Shown one piece after another: positions 1 through 9,480 of a stretch of DNA of 64,000 nt (position 1 is the stretch's first letter; each line of letters begins with the position of its first letter). A model generated the notes under the pieces. The model was not told the origin of the DNA and ran no database searches. It saw only the letters and a list, made by a program, of their open reading frames with translations. Both the position numbers and the translations under genes were made by a program. Source of the DNA: Betaproteobacteria bacterium (GTDB lineage Bacteria > Pseudomonadota > Gammaproteobacteria > Burkholderiales > Thiobacillaceae); NCBI GenBank assembly GCA_020061585.1, contig JAGUXX010000145.1, positions 21,278-85,277 of the forward strand. Direction: 5' to 3'.

Positions 1-86
1 ATCGCCATCAAGAACAAGAATTCGGTGAGCGTGTGCAGTCATCAGAACGTGTTGTGGCAAAGAGGTGGTAGCGTTGTGATTGATAG

Positions 87-1514
87 TCAAGACTTGAATG
101 AATTTAAAATGCTTGTAATTGTTGGCCTCTCGAAAATATAGATAATGATCGAATAGAATACAACTCCGGATAGAATCTTCAAGGCAAAGCCGAGTGCGCT
201 GGACGAGATGATGATGGTCGATGACAAATACACAACAAAACACATCGCCAACGAATAAATTATTGGTTTTGCCACGGTCACAAGATACAATTTAAGGGAT
301 ATCTTTGAGTAATACAAAGATAACGACAAACCAAGCAAGCTGGATATGGTACCGGATATGGCATAGCCTAGGGCTATAGCGGTAATTCCATATGGCAACA
401 ATATGGCAAGCAGGACAAGATAGGCAAGCGTACTGCCAGTTGCCAGCCAAAACACAAGTTTAGCCTTGCCATGAATCAAAAGAATAGGGCCGGATATGCC
501 GCTGACGCTTTGTATAATAAATGTGACGCTCATGATCTGAAGCAAAGTCGCGAGACCACTCCAGTTGGAGCCGAATATTATGTCAACAATATCTCTTGCT
601 ACCAGCATGATGCCGAAATAAAGAGGAAAGGTGAGCAAAGCGGTTTTATTTGTGGCGGCCAAAATAGCCACAGCCAACCGCCCCTTGTCGTCTTGTATCT
701 TTGCAAGCAAGGGAAATAACACACGAGTGACAGTGCTGGTTATCAAATGCATCGGTGCATAAAGAATGGTCTGCGCCATGCCATATAAACCGAGATCTCC
801 GGGACTAAGGGCTTTTCCTATGATTGCCGTGTCCGCCCTATTCCGAGCATACGTAATCAGCCCTGACCCGAGCAGGTACGAACCCATCTTGATGACTTCC
901 GCGGCTGATGAGAGGCGAAATATGAAGGACGGAAGCCACTTTGTTTGGTACAGCATTAGCGCCAAACTGACAATATTTCCGATAATTGGCTGAAAAACCA
1001 ATCCCCATATACCAAAGCCTATGAATACCAGGTAGACGGCACTGATTGCGCCAAACACACTGCCGATCGTCTGGGACAACGCAATTTCTTTGTATGCCAA
1101 ATTGAATTGAAGCAATGCCAATGGAATGGGCGATATAAAAACGATGATCAGACCTACCGACGATACCTCCAAATATTTTGCCATATGCGGCGTGTTGTAG
1201 AATTCCGCCGCGCAAGAGGACAGAAAAAACAAAGCGGAGGCCAGAATAACTCCGATGCCGGCGGCAATCCAGAAACATGTGCTCAAAAGGGTTTTGTCAT
1301 TTTTTTGTGTTTTGACAATACCGGTGGCAATACTTAAATCGCCAAGCGTGTGAGCCAGTCCGATCAGCAGCATGACGAGCGAGAACAAACCTATATCAGC
1401 GGGGGTTAGCTGACTGGCCACATAGAATGTAGTTAGCATTGAAATGACCTGCTTGGCGCCTAGCGCCAAGCCTGTAAAATAAGCACCTTTTATTCCTATT
1501 TTTGCAAGGCTCAT
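87..1514 (-). CDS. Wzx-like oligosaccharide flippase (MOP superfamily)
   Basis: A 475-residue protein made almost entirely of hydrophobic segments (about 12-14 predicted membrane helices), with the look of the polysaccharide-biosynthesis MOP flippases that turn lipid-linked sugar repeat units across the inner membrane. The N-terminal stretch, with GAKQVISMLTTFYVASQLTPADIG, is typical of that family. It is the last gene of the exopolysaccharide operon visible here and is separated by about 90 bp from the glycosyltransferase gene before it. Base composition is visibly AT-richer than the operon's upstream part, suggesting the strain-specific end of the locus was acquired separately. Flippase identity is by family resemblance; the substrate is unknown. 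Confidence 0.85.
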   Translation of the reverse strand: MSLAKIGIKGAYFTGLALGAKQVISMLTTFYVASQLTPADIGLFSLVMLLIGLAHTLGDLSIATGIVKTQKNDKTLLSTCFWIAAGIGVILASALFFLSSCAAEFYNTPHMAKYLEVSSVGLIIVFISPIPLALLQFNLAYKEIALSQTIGSVFGAISAVYLVFIGFGIWGLVFQPIIGNIVSLALMLYQTKWLPSFIFRLSSAAEVIKMGSYLLGSGLITYARNRADTAIIGKALSPGDLGLYGMAQTILYAPMHLITSTVTRVLFPLLAKIQDDKGRLAVAILAATNKTALLTFPLYFGIMLVARDIVDIIFGSNWSGLATLLQIMSVTFIIQSVSGISGPILLIHGKAKLVFWLATGSTLAYLVLLAILLPYGITAIALGYAISGTISSLLGLSLSLYYSKISLKLYLVTVAKPIIYSLAMCFVVYLSSTIIISSSALGFALKILSGVVFYSIIIYIFERPTITSILNSFKS

Positions 1515-1605
1515 GTCAATTGCTATCGATCCATTTGGAAATAATACTGGAGTAGTGTTACAGTACAGCAGCCATTTGAATCGGTCTGCCGTCAGCCGCC
1601 AGGGT

Positions 1606-2460
1606 CTACGAAACTCGCGTGGAGCGCGGAGAATAAATTATATCGTGATAATCAGGGCAATGTTTCAGCTTTAAAACATCCTTTTCGTAAGCCTCAAGCA
1701 TGAGTTTTTTGTTTTTCATCACAAAATGAATGCAACTGAACTTCCAGTTCACCCAAGCATTGATGCCCCCCGCGTTTCGCAATTCATCGGGAAACATCAT
1801 GAACCAAATCATCCAGATTCTCATGCCAAGTTTTTTTGCCAGTTCGTAGGCGGCCAAATCTTCCACGACGGGGTTTAGTTCGGGGAGCAAGTCGGGCAAC
1901 TTTGTACTTGATAGCGCATGCGAGATCCGATTTATTGCGGACACTCGAAAAAAATAACATCCACCCTGCGTGTATTTGAAGTCTATAAAATGTCCGTCTC
2001 CGATCAAATCGGCATCGCATCTTGAAATAGCTTTAAATATCTTGTCATTAATAAAAAATACGTCCGAATCCACTCTGGCTATAAAATCATCTTCCAGCGC
2101 CTCATCGGCCGTTTGTTTATAGGCTTGCCAGATACTTTCAATCTGTTTGTGCCCCCACCCCATGCTTTTTGGCCAGTCAATTATTTTCGCATCCGGGAAT
2201 ATTTGCCAAATATAGTCTTTTTGCTGCCTAGAAAGAGGCTGTTCTTCATCACTGAATATGCGGATTTTGATCGCGGTGTTTTTTTGTATGCGTTGAATAC
2301 TGTGCAACGAACAGTAGAGATAGTTGAAATATGATTCACAACTAAAAAAGCAAAGATAGAATGTGGGTGACTTCCTTTTGCCTGAAATCGTCAGCAGACC
2401 ACGCTGCATGATCTGGGTTACGAATTTTGGTATTTGCTTGACTGTGATTGGAATTCGCAT
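1606..2460 (-). CDS. Glycosyltransferase-like protein with GT-A type DxD
   Basis: A protein of 284 residues from the ATG at 2460. An upstream TTG at 2499 is in frame but would add a low-quality leader (MTPPTRHPGTRSY), so the ATG is preferred. The visible motif is ARVDSDVFF, a DxD-like metal/nucleotide-sugar site preceded by hydrophobic strands, with KIRIFSDEE earlier, as in GT-A glycosyltransferases. It probably adds a sugar to the lipid-linked repeat unit at the cytoplasmic face. AT-rich like its neighbours, and in the variable end of the locus. I do not recognise a precise family, so the enzymatic call is inference from the DxD and the context. Confidence 0.5.
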   Translation of the reverse strand: MRIPITVKQIPKFVTQIMQRGLLTISGKRKSPTFYLCFFSCESYFNYLYCSLHSIQRIQKNTAIKIRIFSDEEQPLSRQQKDYIWQIFPDAKIIDWPKSMGWGHKQIESIWQAYKQTADEALEDDFIARVDSDVFFINDKIFKAISRCDADLIGDGHFIDFKYTQGGCYFFRVSAINRISHALSSTKLPDLLPELNPVVEDLAAYELAKKLGMRIWMIWFMMFPDELRNAGGINAWVNWKFSCIHFVMKNKKLMLEAYEKDVLKLKHCPDYHDIIYSPRSTRVS

Positions 2461-2549
2461 GTATGACCTGGTGCCTGGATGGCGAGTGGGTGGTGTCAAC
2501 TGATCGACTCCGACTGCAAGTGCTTAGCTTGTTCCTTTACTGATTGCAT

Positions 2550-3698
2550 TCAGCTTGTTAGGGTAGCGCACTCCACGGAGTATCCTTGATTAGCCACGTA
2601 CGCTGGCAGAAGCCTCTCAAACGCATGCGCTATCGTTCCATCCGCTTGGCCATGTTCAATGGGAAAAGGCAATGCTTCCACTTCTAAGTCATCTGGGAGA
2701 GTCATTGCTTTTGGATTGAACCAAAACATCGTCCCGGCAAAAAATGGATGATGTGCGGAGCTGGGCAGATTCAGCCAACTACGGACCTGCTTGATGCTTG
2801 CGGAGTTCATGGTATTGTAGAGTTTATGATTTTGATCAATCAGGAAGTCCTTTGGGCCAATCATCCCGATCGCCCCTGATGACCTGAAACGCGAAATTAT
2901 GTTGAAGATCGTATTTTCGTTGCCCACAAGGGCTGTTAGCGTGTCATTCAGCCATTTGTTTCCGCGACTGGAATGCGGGCTCTTTTTAGTGTGAAGTTTG
3001 CATACCGCATCATATTGACCGAGCACGCCGGACTTGATTATTTTTAAAAATGGCTTTATGTCTCGCCCCGAATTGTCTACTGCAAAAACCCGGGTTTCCG
3101 GAAATTCATTGATGATATGTTTAATTGTTGGCGAGCATATAAATGTTGGCGCGCTTATATATAGATGCCATGGTTCTGGTATTTGTTCAAGATGGCTGCG
3201 TATTATTGGCCAGATGTCCGGGTAGTATAGGTGGATATATATCGCTATCTTTGTAGCGCGGCTTCGCGCTTCGCCGGGGTTCAGTTTTGGTATGGTCTCT
3301 TGGTCCAGGCAAGTGTTGGCCGATGAGATGAGCCGTAGAATCTTGTCTGAGGTGTTTAATTCTGGAAATTGTTGCCTTGCGTAGTCCGGGTCTATGGCAG
3401 GGTGCTTGAGTGACATGCCGTCGCCGTCTTGCAGGATCGATATTGGCAACATCCATGGGTAGTTCAATGGTTTTATTATGTCCAGAATGAGCCCAGAATT
3501 TGCGCAGGCTGTTTCTATTTCAACCAGGTTCCTGTAGGATTTTATACCGTACTTGACCAATCTTGCATTGAGTTCGACATTTAGTCGTATTATGGCTATC
3601 GCTTTTTTTAATGGCGACATGCGCCGCGCTCGAATGTACTGAGCACTTAGAGATGCCTGCATTATGGTTAGCGCCAACAAGCCACGTTTAACTGTCAT
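2550..3698 (-). CDS. RgpF-like (rhamnan synthesis protein F) family protein
   Basis: A 382-residue protein. Its second half carries features of the rhamnan-synthesis F family: KIAIYIHLYYPDIWPII, VDNSGRDIKPFL, AVCKLHTKKSP and HHPFFAGTMFWF. Members are glycosyltransferase-like proteins of cell-wall or O-chain polysaccharide assembly, first named for streptococcal rhamnose-glucose polysaccharide. The ATG lies only 2 bp from the stop of the gene before it (3701), so the two are probably co-translated. AT-rich. Probable role: side-chain or backbone sugar transfer; the specific sugar cannot be read from the sequence. Confidence 0.75.
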   Translation of the reverse strand: MTVKRGLLALTIMQASLSAQYIRARRMSPLKKAIAIIRLNVELNARLVKYGIKSYRNLVEIETACANSGLILDIIKPLNYPWMLPISILQDGDGMSLKHPAIDPDYARQQFPELNTSDKILRLISSANTCLDQETIPKLNPGEARSRATKIAIYIHLYYPDIWPIIRSHLEQIPEPWHLYISAPTFICSPTIKHIINEFPETRVFAVDNSGRDIKPFLKIIKSGVLGQYDAVCKLHTKKSPHSSRGNKWLNDTLTALVGNENTIFNIISRFRSSGAIGMIGPKDFLIDQNHKLYNTMNSASIKQVRSWLNLPSSAHHPFFAGTMFWFNPKAMTLPDDLEVEALPFPIEHGQADGTIAHAFERLLPAYVANQGYSVECATLTS

Positions 3699-3700
3699 TT

Positions 3701-4600
3701 TTATTTATGTAGATTTTTTATTATCGCATTAGCGGAGCTAATGTATTGTCCCGCCTCAAACCGGTGGGTGCCAAAAAAGTGGATCAGCCGGGCGTTCGAG
3801 ATGTCTTTTCCCTTGCGCCAGAAAGGATAGGTATCGATAGGGAGAATGTAGGCATCGGGATGGTTGGCCACCAGGTAGTTGGAGGTAACCTGCTCGCTTC
3901 CCCATTCACTCCATTTTTCCTTGCCCAGGATGTCCTCCATGGCCACGGAGATGCTGTGTATTTTCTCGTTTGACAGGGTGCCCGGCGCATATCCCGCGAA
4001 ACCAGCGCAGCCGTGTACATACAGGCGCCCGAACCCCGGAGGCAGCTTGTAAATGTTCTGCTCCGACAAGGCCTGGACGTGATCCTGGGTCCAGTTGGCC
4101 GACATGTCACGGATGTCTTCCAGCGACACCACCTTTTCGCCGCCAGGTGTACCCATGGTGAAGGTGATGTTCCGGTTGATGCAGTCCCGTACCTCAACCG
4201 GATCACCCGTGGTGATGGTGTCGGCGTCCAGTTGTATCAAATAGTTCGCGGAGTTCAATGCGGCGATGGTCAGGAACCGTTCCCAGCACCCCCCCTTGGG
4301 GCAGGGTCCGGTATCGACCTGACGGGTGCCGATGAATTCGATATTTTCGAAGTGCGCCCGCAACAGGCTCTGGTCCGCCACAGTCAGGCCGTCGTCCACG
4401 ATGATGAACTTCATGGGGGTGACATAGCGGGCAAAGGATTTTGCCGCCACCAGATACATGGTGACGTCGGGATGATGGAGCTGTGTCAGGACAATCAGCC
4501 GGCTGTTCGGGTCGCAAGGGATCCGGGGGGTATCGCGTATGCTTCGGGCGCTGATGTCGAACCACTTCTTTCGGGCAGCTTTCTTGTAGGAATGAAACAT
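3701..4600 (-). CDS. Putative glycosyltransferase of the exopolysaccharide locus
   Basis: A 299-residue protein with alternating beta/alpha pattern (SRLIVLTQLHHPD, MKFIIVDDGLT) and the motif YLIQLDADTITTGDP, a DxD that in GT-A enzymes binds Mn2+ and the sugar nucleotide. A VHGCAGFAGY stretch follows. It lies between the sulfotransferase and RgpF-like genes, 12 bp from the former and 2 bp from the latter, so it is part of the same transcript. Likely transfers one residue of the repeat unit; donor and acceptor are unknown. A capsule-associated non-catalytic homologue is the alternative. Confidence 0.55.
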   Translation of the reverse strand: MFHSYKKAARKKWFDISARSIRDTPRIPCDPNSRLIVLTQLHHPDVTMYLVAAKSFARYVTPMKFIIVDDGLTVADQSLLRAHFENIEFIGTRQVDTGPCPKGGCWERFLTIAALNSANYLIQLDADTITTGDPVEVRDCINRNITFTMGTPGGEKVVSLEDIRDMSANWTQDHVQALSEQNIYKLPPGFGRLYVHGCAGFAGYAPGTLSNEKIHSISVAMEDILGKEKWSEWGSEQVTSNYLVANHPDAYILPIDTYPFWRKGKDISNARLIHFFGTHRFEAGQYISSANAIIKNLHK

Positions 4601-4612
4601 GTCTTCGTCCTT

Positions 4613-5461
4613 TTATTGCGCGCTTCTAGTCCAGCCGGATATATCGAAACCTGTTGCCTCGCTCATTTTCTGGTTGTAAGGCTGGAAGTGGCGGGCAAGT
4701 TCCAGCCGGTCTTCCTGTCTCATGGGGGGAATGCCACGGCTGACCAAAGGTGCCAACCATCGTTTCACGGTGTCAGGCAGCAGCCGTGAGGCCAGTTCCA
4801 TGAGACCCAGCTCGTGCATTTTCTGGCCGATTGGGTTGTATACGAAGCCTACATTTTTTGCCCGGGTCGCCTCCATTTCGGCAGAAGAGGGCAAGCCCAG
4901 GAAATCGAAACAACGCCGTGCCGCTTCACTTGGGGACTTCATGATTTCCTCGAAAGGCAGCAACAGGATAGCTTCCCGAGGAAAGAACGCCCAATACGCC
5001 TCCAGCTGTTGCAGGTAATGACTGGCACTCAGATACTGGGCATCCTCATGAATGGCTTGCATGAAAGGACGCTTCTCCCAGCCGGTGCGGGCATTGTGAT
5101 TGTAGTGTGAGTAGGTGCGTGACACCGGTTCACGCAGTACGTAAATGAATCTGGCGGTCGGGTTGTAGGCGTGGATTTTCTCCGGGATGCCTCGGTATTT
5201 GTCACAGACCCGCTTGAACGGGATGCCCACCTCGACGGGAGCGATGGTGTAGCTGGTGGAGGCATCGATGAGAATCTTCCGCTCCGGTTGGGAAAAGCGG
5301 GCGTGGTACCAATCCGGATCCCGCCCTTCCTTCTCGGTGAAGAAATGCGGCTCCTTGGGCGAAGACAGACAGATATCCGGATGCTGGGAGAGCAGGTCCG
5401 CCAGGGTCGTGGTACCGGCTTTCATGGCGCCGATCATGAAGACATTGCACGTTGATGGCAT
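4613..5461 (-). CDS. PAPS-dependent sulfotransferase
   Basis: A 282-residue protein with the two PAPS-binding signatures of Sulfotransfer_1 enzymes. The 5'-phosphosulfate loop is GAMKAGTTTLADLLSQHP near the N-terminus; the 3'-phosphate region is FIYVLREPVSRTYSHY around residues 105-120. Length is typical of bacterial sulfotransferases acting on carbohydrate or lipid. In this operon the natural inference is O-sulfation of the exopolysaccharide or of an intermediate. No PAPS-synthesis genes are in the window. It is separated by 10 bp from the O-antigen-ligase-like gene and 12 bp from the following glycosyltransferase. Confidence 0.88.
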   Translation of the reverse strand: MPSTCNVFMIGAMKAGTTTLADLLSQHPDICLSSPKEPHFFTEKEGRDPDWYHARFSQPERKILIDASTSYTIAPVEVGIPFKRVCDKYRGIPEKIHAYNPTARFIYVLREPVSRTYSHYNHNARTGWEKRPFMQAIHEDAQYLSASHYLQQLEAYWAFFPREAILLLPFEEIMKSPSEAARRCFDFLGLPSSAEMEATRAKNVGFVYNPIGQKMHELGLMELASRLLPDTVKRWLAPLVSRGIPPMRQEDRLELARHFQPYNQKMSEATGFDISGWTRSAQ

Positions 5462-5471
5462 GGTTCCGCGC

Positions 5472-6797
5472 CTATGAGTGCTTTGAGTTTACCGGGCCGG
5501 CAAGCCGCTGTTTGGGATGCGCTGAAGCTGCGGGAGCAGGGAGATCGGACTCGTTGATCGCGTTGCTGGGTTCCAGCGCTAGTTTTGAAAGAATGATGCT
5601 CGCCGCAATCAGATTATAGTAATAGTCATAATAGGCCAGCCCAAGAAAGGCTCCGGCCGTGTAGTAACCAATTAGGCTGACTTGCAGCATGGCGGCAAGG
5701 TCGGCCACCCATGTTTTATCGGGCACCTTGCGATAGGTCTTGTTCAGACCGCTGCAAGTACGCCAAGTCAAAAAAGCTAGCAACAGGAACAGGAACAAAC
5801 CTATCCAGCCCTGTTCTCCCAGCATTTCGAAGTAAATGCTGTGGGCATCATTAACATAACTGGGGTCGGGCGAGTATTTCTGATATGTGGCCCGTGTGAA
5901 CATGTTTGCGCCGCCGCCCAGTATGTTGTCGTTGGCGACATTCATGGCGGTTTCCCAGGAAATGAGGCGTGTTTGCGCGGATTCGTCTTCCTCATAATTC
6001 TGAATAGTGTTCATGCGATCCCACCAGGATTGGGGCATGAACAGCATGATCATCATGGCAATGACGCCAACCATCATGGTTGAGCCCAGTTTGTATGGGC
6101 TTTTTATCCAGAAAAAGGCGCCAATGGCAATGATTCCAAGCAGTGCGCCACGAGATTGAGAGCCGAGAACGGCTGCGGCGGTTAACAGCATGGCGATCAC
6201 CAAACCGCGCTTTATCCATTTGTTTTGTGATTGCAGTTGTAGATAACGCATGAGTGGAATGGTCATGAGCATGGCCAGGGCGATCTCATTGTTTCCCGCG
6301 ATGAATGAGCCGCCAGGCCCGTACACCCGGGCGCTTCCACCGGTCATGATGGTGAAAATGCCGCCCTTGACGCCAAAGAAACCAATGGATAGCACCATGA
6401 CCCAAATAAATCCATCCAGTTTTTGTTTGTCGGATATCAAGGCAAGAATCAGGAAGATGAACACCTGAATCTTGAGGAAGCGATCCAGTTCCTTCATGGC
6501 TCCGGTTGGGTTGAATGCAAAGATTGTCGTTACGCATACCCACAACACCAGCAAGAGCAGAACAGTGGTTTGGGGGGACCAGATATTGAGCTTTTTCTGC
6601 TTGCCGAAAATCAGGCCAAGCACCGTGATGCCGGCAACAACCTGGGCCATCGGCAGCGTGTTCAGAACACCCCATGTTAGGCGGTGGGGGTTCATCAGGC
6701 TGATCCATGTCCACAGATAGGTGCCCATATAGGGACGGGACAGGGTCTGAGCGGCCAACCACGCAAATATGGCCAGTACGAGCAGGGCGCGAATCAA
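5472..6797 (-). CDS. O-antigen-ligase-like protein of the exosortase-A locus type
   Basis: A 441-residue polytopic membrane protein (10 or more helices) with a large periplasmic loop containing SQSRGALLG and GGGANMF, as in Wzy/WaaL-like ligases and polymerases. The N-terminal part (LMNPHRLTWGVLN, then the GVKGGIFTIMTGGSARVYGP region) matches the family annotated as putative O-glycosylation ligase, exosortase A-associated. It would polymerise repeat units or attach the glycan to its acceptor in the periplasm. Its start overlaps the stop of the beta-helix gene by 4 bp (translational coupling). Which of the two activities it has cannot be read here. Confidence 0.85.
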   Translation of the reverse strand: MIRALLVLAIFAWLAAQTLSRPYMGTYLWTWISLMNPHRLTWGVLNTLPMAQVVAGITVLGLIFGKQKKLNIWSPQTTVLLLLVLWVCVTTIFAFNPTGAMKELDRFLKIQVFIFLILALISDKQKLDGFIWVMVLSIGFFGVKGGIFTIMTGGSARVYGPGGSFIAGNNEIALAMLMTIPLMRYLQLQSQNKWIKRGLVIAMLLTAAAVLGSQSRGALLGIIAIGAFFWIKSPYKLGSTMMVGVIAMMIMLFMPQSWWDRMNTIQNYEEDESAQTRLISWETAMNVANDNILGGGANMFTRATYQKYSPDPSYVNDAHSIYFEMLGEQGWIGLFLFLLLAFLTWRTCSGLNKTYRKVPDKTWVADLAAMLQVSLIGYYTAGAFLGLAYYDYYYNLIAASIILSKLALEPSNAINESDLPAPAASAHPKQRLAGPVNSKHS

Positions 6798-8248
6798 GGG
6801 AGTGATCCTTTAATCTTCGTCACATTGACAGGGTATTGGCTGTTCAATACCGAGGATGACGGTTGCAGGGCGCCACTGTGGGTGACTTTCTGGGCAAGCA
6901 GGATGGTGCTGACAGGATGGGTGTATTGCTGATCAGGCATAGGTAGCCGCAAATTGCGCATGGCATCAGGAGCGTTTATTCGGGCAACTTTCAGGCCTTT
7001 GGCGTTCAAGGTGTAGTTGAAGCGTTGGGGAAGTTCGAATATGTCCCAATCGGCATAGATGTCGTTGCTCGCTTCTAGATTGCTTTCCGGATGCAGCTTG
7101 CCCTGGCCAATGTATAGATTGTTGACGCTGATGACAGTCTGAGTCCCGGGTGCCGCCCTGAGAAATGCGCCGCCGAATGGGTGGCTGTTGACTATGGTGT
7201 TGTTTATCAATCTGAGCGTATTGTTTGGCTCGGTGTAGCCTTCTTCGCCGTAGCGGATGATGGTCGAGTTTTCCGTTTCGCGGCTTTGCTGAATGATGTT
7301 CCCCATGATCAGGGTATTGCCACCGTTGGGCAGGTTGACTTCGTAGCTGGCCCGGCCAAATTCATCGGTGATTCGGTTGTAAAGAACATTGCTGTTTCGG
7401 GCTCGGCTTTTGATCAGATGGCCTGTGTTGGAATGGTGCAGGTAGTTGCCTGTCATATTGAGTGTATCAATGCCGCCGGCATAGATGGCATGGCTTTTGC
7501 CCGATCGTGTGCCGTTGTATGCGAATTCACTGTTTTCTACAGTGACGCTGATGCTGCGTTTGTTACCCGTCATGATGCCGGATTCATTGCCATAAAACAG
7601 ACAATGGCGAACCAGAAGGTTTCCATTTTCAAAGCGGATTCCGGCTCCGTTCTGGTCACCCACCTTGGCGCCGATGAAGTCTATGTTGTCAATTGTGAAA
7701 TCGCCATTCCGAATGACCCAAATCGCTTTTCCACCGGCACTCTTGCCGCTTGCATAGAGTCTGGCGTGGCCTCCAACACCGCGAATCGTCAGCTTTTTCT
7801 GTGTCCAGGTGGCGACATCTCCGTAATAGTTCCCCGCGAGTATCTCGACGATATCGCCGTCCCGGGCCAGTTTTGCCGCATCTGCGATGGTCAAGGCATC
7901 GCCATTCGGGCCTACTCTGATGATGCGCTGCCCGAACGGCGCGAGGGTCGATACGGTGCTGCCCGCCGTGTCGACGATCAGGGGCGGCGGCGGTGGGATG
8001 TTGAACTGCAGGGTTTGGCGTTCCTTGAGGGAGGGCTCATTGAGTTGTGCCCTTACTTCCCAAATGAACGGCAGGGCTACCGCCTGCAACTTGGGGTGCC
8101 CGCGTAGCCGTTCTTCCACATAATCGAATAGCTCCCGGGGGGTGCGGCCCATGATCTGGTAAACCAGAATAAATGCCGCCACGCCGAGGATGGTGGCAAT
8201 AGCCAGTCCCAGAACGGCTTTTTTGAACCAGGTTATTCGTTTCACCAT
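6794..8248 (-). CDS. Membrane-anchored right-handed parallel beta-helix protein
   Basis: A 484-residue protein with one N-terminal membrane anchor (about residues 10-32, KAVLGLAIATILGVAAFILVY), a proline-rich linker (PPPPP) and about 300 residues of short repeating strands such as FTIDNIDFIG, LLVRHCLFYGNESG, VTVENSEFAYNG and TLRLINNTIVNS. This is typical of pectate-lyase/C5-epimerase-like right-handed beta-helices acting on polysaccharides in the periplasm. A lyase, epimerase or carbohydrate-binding role cannot be separated from sequence. It overlaps the preceding GT4 gene by 7 bp and the ligase gene by 4 bp. Confidence 0.75.
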   Translation of the reverse strand: MVKRITWFKKAVLGLAIATILGVAAFILVYQIMGRTPRELFDYVEERLRGHPKLQAVALPFIWEVRAQLNEPSLKERQTLQFNIPPPPPLIVDTAGSTVSTLAPFGQRIIRVGPNGDALTIADAAKLARDGDIVEILAGNYYGDVATWTQKKLTIRGVGGHARLYASGKSAGGKAIWVIRNGDFTIDNIDFIGAKVGDQNGAGIRFENGNLLVRHCLFYGNESGIMTGNKRSISVTVENSEFAYNGTRSGKSHAIYAGGIDTLNMTGNYLHHSNTGHLIKSRARNSNVLYNRITDEFGRASYEVNLPNGGNTLIMGNIIQQSRETENSTIIRYGEEGYTEPNNTLRLINNTIVNSHPFGGAFLRAAPGTQTVISVNNLYIGQGKLHPESNLEASNDIYADWDIFELPQRFNYTLNAKGLKVARINAPDAMRNLRLPMPDQQYTHPVSTILLAQKVTHSGALQPSSSVLNSQYPVNVTKIKGSLP

Positions 8249-9480
8249 GACGGGTGTATTTCTTTGAAAACCCGTACGAGCAGGGCAATGCGATTGTCCC
8301 AGGAGTTCTCCTCCGCGTAGGCGCGAATAGCGCCCCGATCCCAGTCATGCGACAGGCCGGCGCGTAGGGCTTCGGCCAGGGCGGGGCCGTCGCCGAAAGG
8401 CACGATGCGGCCCAGTTCGGGTTTGCAGACCACTTCCGGGTTACCGTCCACGTCCGTGGTCACCACCGGCAAGCCGCAGGCCATGGCCTCCAGGAACACA
8501 TTGGCCCAGCCTTCCCGGCGGGTGGCCAGGACGAACAGGTCGGCGGCGGACAAGGGCCATTTAAGGTCATCCGGCTTCATGGAACCAAGGAAGCGCACGT
8601 GGTCTTCCAAGCCCAGGTCGGCCACTTGCCGCCGCAGTTGGGCTTCCATGTTGTCCACCCCGGTGGCACCTCCAACGATGAGATAGCGCAGGCGGGGGTG
8701 CTGCCTGACCAGGTCCGGCAGGACTTCGATGACCCGGTGGAAGCCCTTGCGTTCGATGAGCCATCCCACGGAAACCAGGACCCGGTCGGCCTCGTCCAGA
8801 CCGTAACGCTGGCGGGCTTCGCGCCGGTCCACCGGCTGGAAGCGCTGGCAATCCACCGCGTTGCCGATGGCCAGGGTCTTGGCTTCCGGAATGCCCAGCC
8901 GCACCGCCAGTTGGCGCAGGGAATCGGAAACGCCGATGACTTTCGACGCCTGGTTCAGGCCCGCCACGATGCGCTTCCGGAAGGCGGGGTTTTCGGCGTA
9001 GGTTTTTTCCGAACCCCGCAGGGTAATGGTAAGGGGGACGTTGAACCACCGGGCCAGCAGGCCGGCGGCATGGCCGTCCGGGTAGCCGAAGTGGGCGTCG
9101 ATGTGTTCGAAGCCAAACTCATGCTTCAGCCGGCGCAGGGTGAAATAACTGCCCAGGGCCATGAAAGTGCTGTCCCAGGCCTTGAACAGGCCCGGCAGGC
9201 TGAAAAATCGAGGGGCGTAGACGGTGATGCCCTGCTGGACTTCGACTTTGGGGGCCACGGGCCGGAAGCGGGGGCGGAACCAGCGGATCAGTCCATCAAC
9301 AGGCGACCAGGCCTTGGGGGAGACGACCGCGATGGGCAGGTGCCGCCCGACTCGGAACAGACGTTCCCGGATGAAGACGCCGGCGGTGGGGTCTTTGGGA
9401 AAGGGGAAGAGACTGGAATAGACCAGTATCCGGGGATGCCGTCCTGGGTCTTCTGCTTGTGGAGCGGTCGACGAGGTCAT
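8242..9480 (-). CDS. GT4-family glycosyltransferase
   Basis: A 412-residue protein with GT-B layout. The N-terminal acceptor domain contains GVFIRERLFRVGRHLP and DAHFGYPDGHAAGLLA. The C-terminal nucleotide-sugar domain contains LVSVGWLIERKGFHRVIEVLP, RYLIVGGATG and the GT4 E-x7-E signature EGWANVFLEAMACGLPVV. It adds a sugar to the lipid-linked repeat unit at the cytoplasmic face. The ATG at 9480 overlaps the TGA of the small ORF before it, and the 3' end overlaps the beta-helix gene, so it is translated as part of a chain of coupled cistrons. High confidence for family, none for sugar specificity. Confidence 0.9.
   Translation of the reverse strand: MTSSTAPQAEDPGRHPRILVYSSLFPFPKDPTAGVFIRERLFRVGRHLPIAVVSPKAWSPVDGLIRWFRPRFRPVAPKVEVQQGITVYAPRFFSLPGLFKAWDSTFMALGSYFTLRRLKHEFGFEHIDAHFGYPDGHAAGLLARWFNVPLTITLRGSEKTYAENPAFRKRIVAGLNQASKVIGVSDSLRQLAVRLGIPEAKTLAIGNAVDCQRFQPVDRREARQRYGLDEADRVLVSVGWLIERKGFHRVIEVLPDLVRQHPRLRYLIVGGATGVDNMEAQLRRQVADLGLEDHVRFLGSMKPDDLKWPLSAADLFVLATRREGWANVFLEAMACGLPVVTTDVDGNPEVVCKPELGRIVPFGDGPALAEALRAGLSHDWDRGAIRAYAEENSWDNRIALLVRVFKEIHPSW

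Noticed and set aside
1-86. Open plus-strand frame at the window start
   Set aside because: It continues into the flippase gene on the other strand and stops soon after; no evidence of a gene.
7181-8107. Long plus-strand frames opposite the beta-helix and other exopolysaccharide genes
   Set aside because: Shadow of recognised minus-strand genes with domain evidence.
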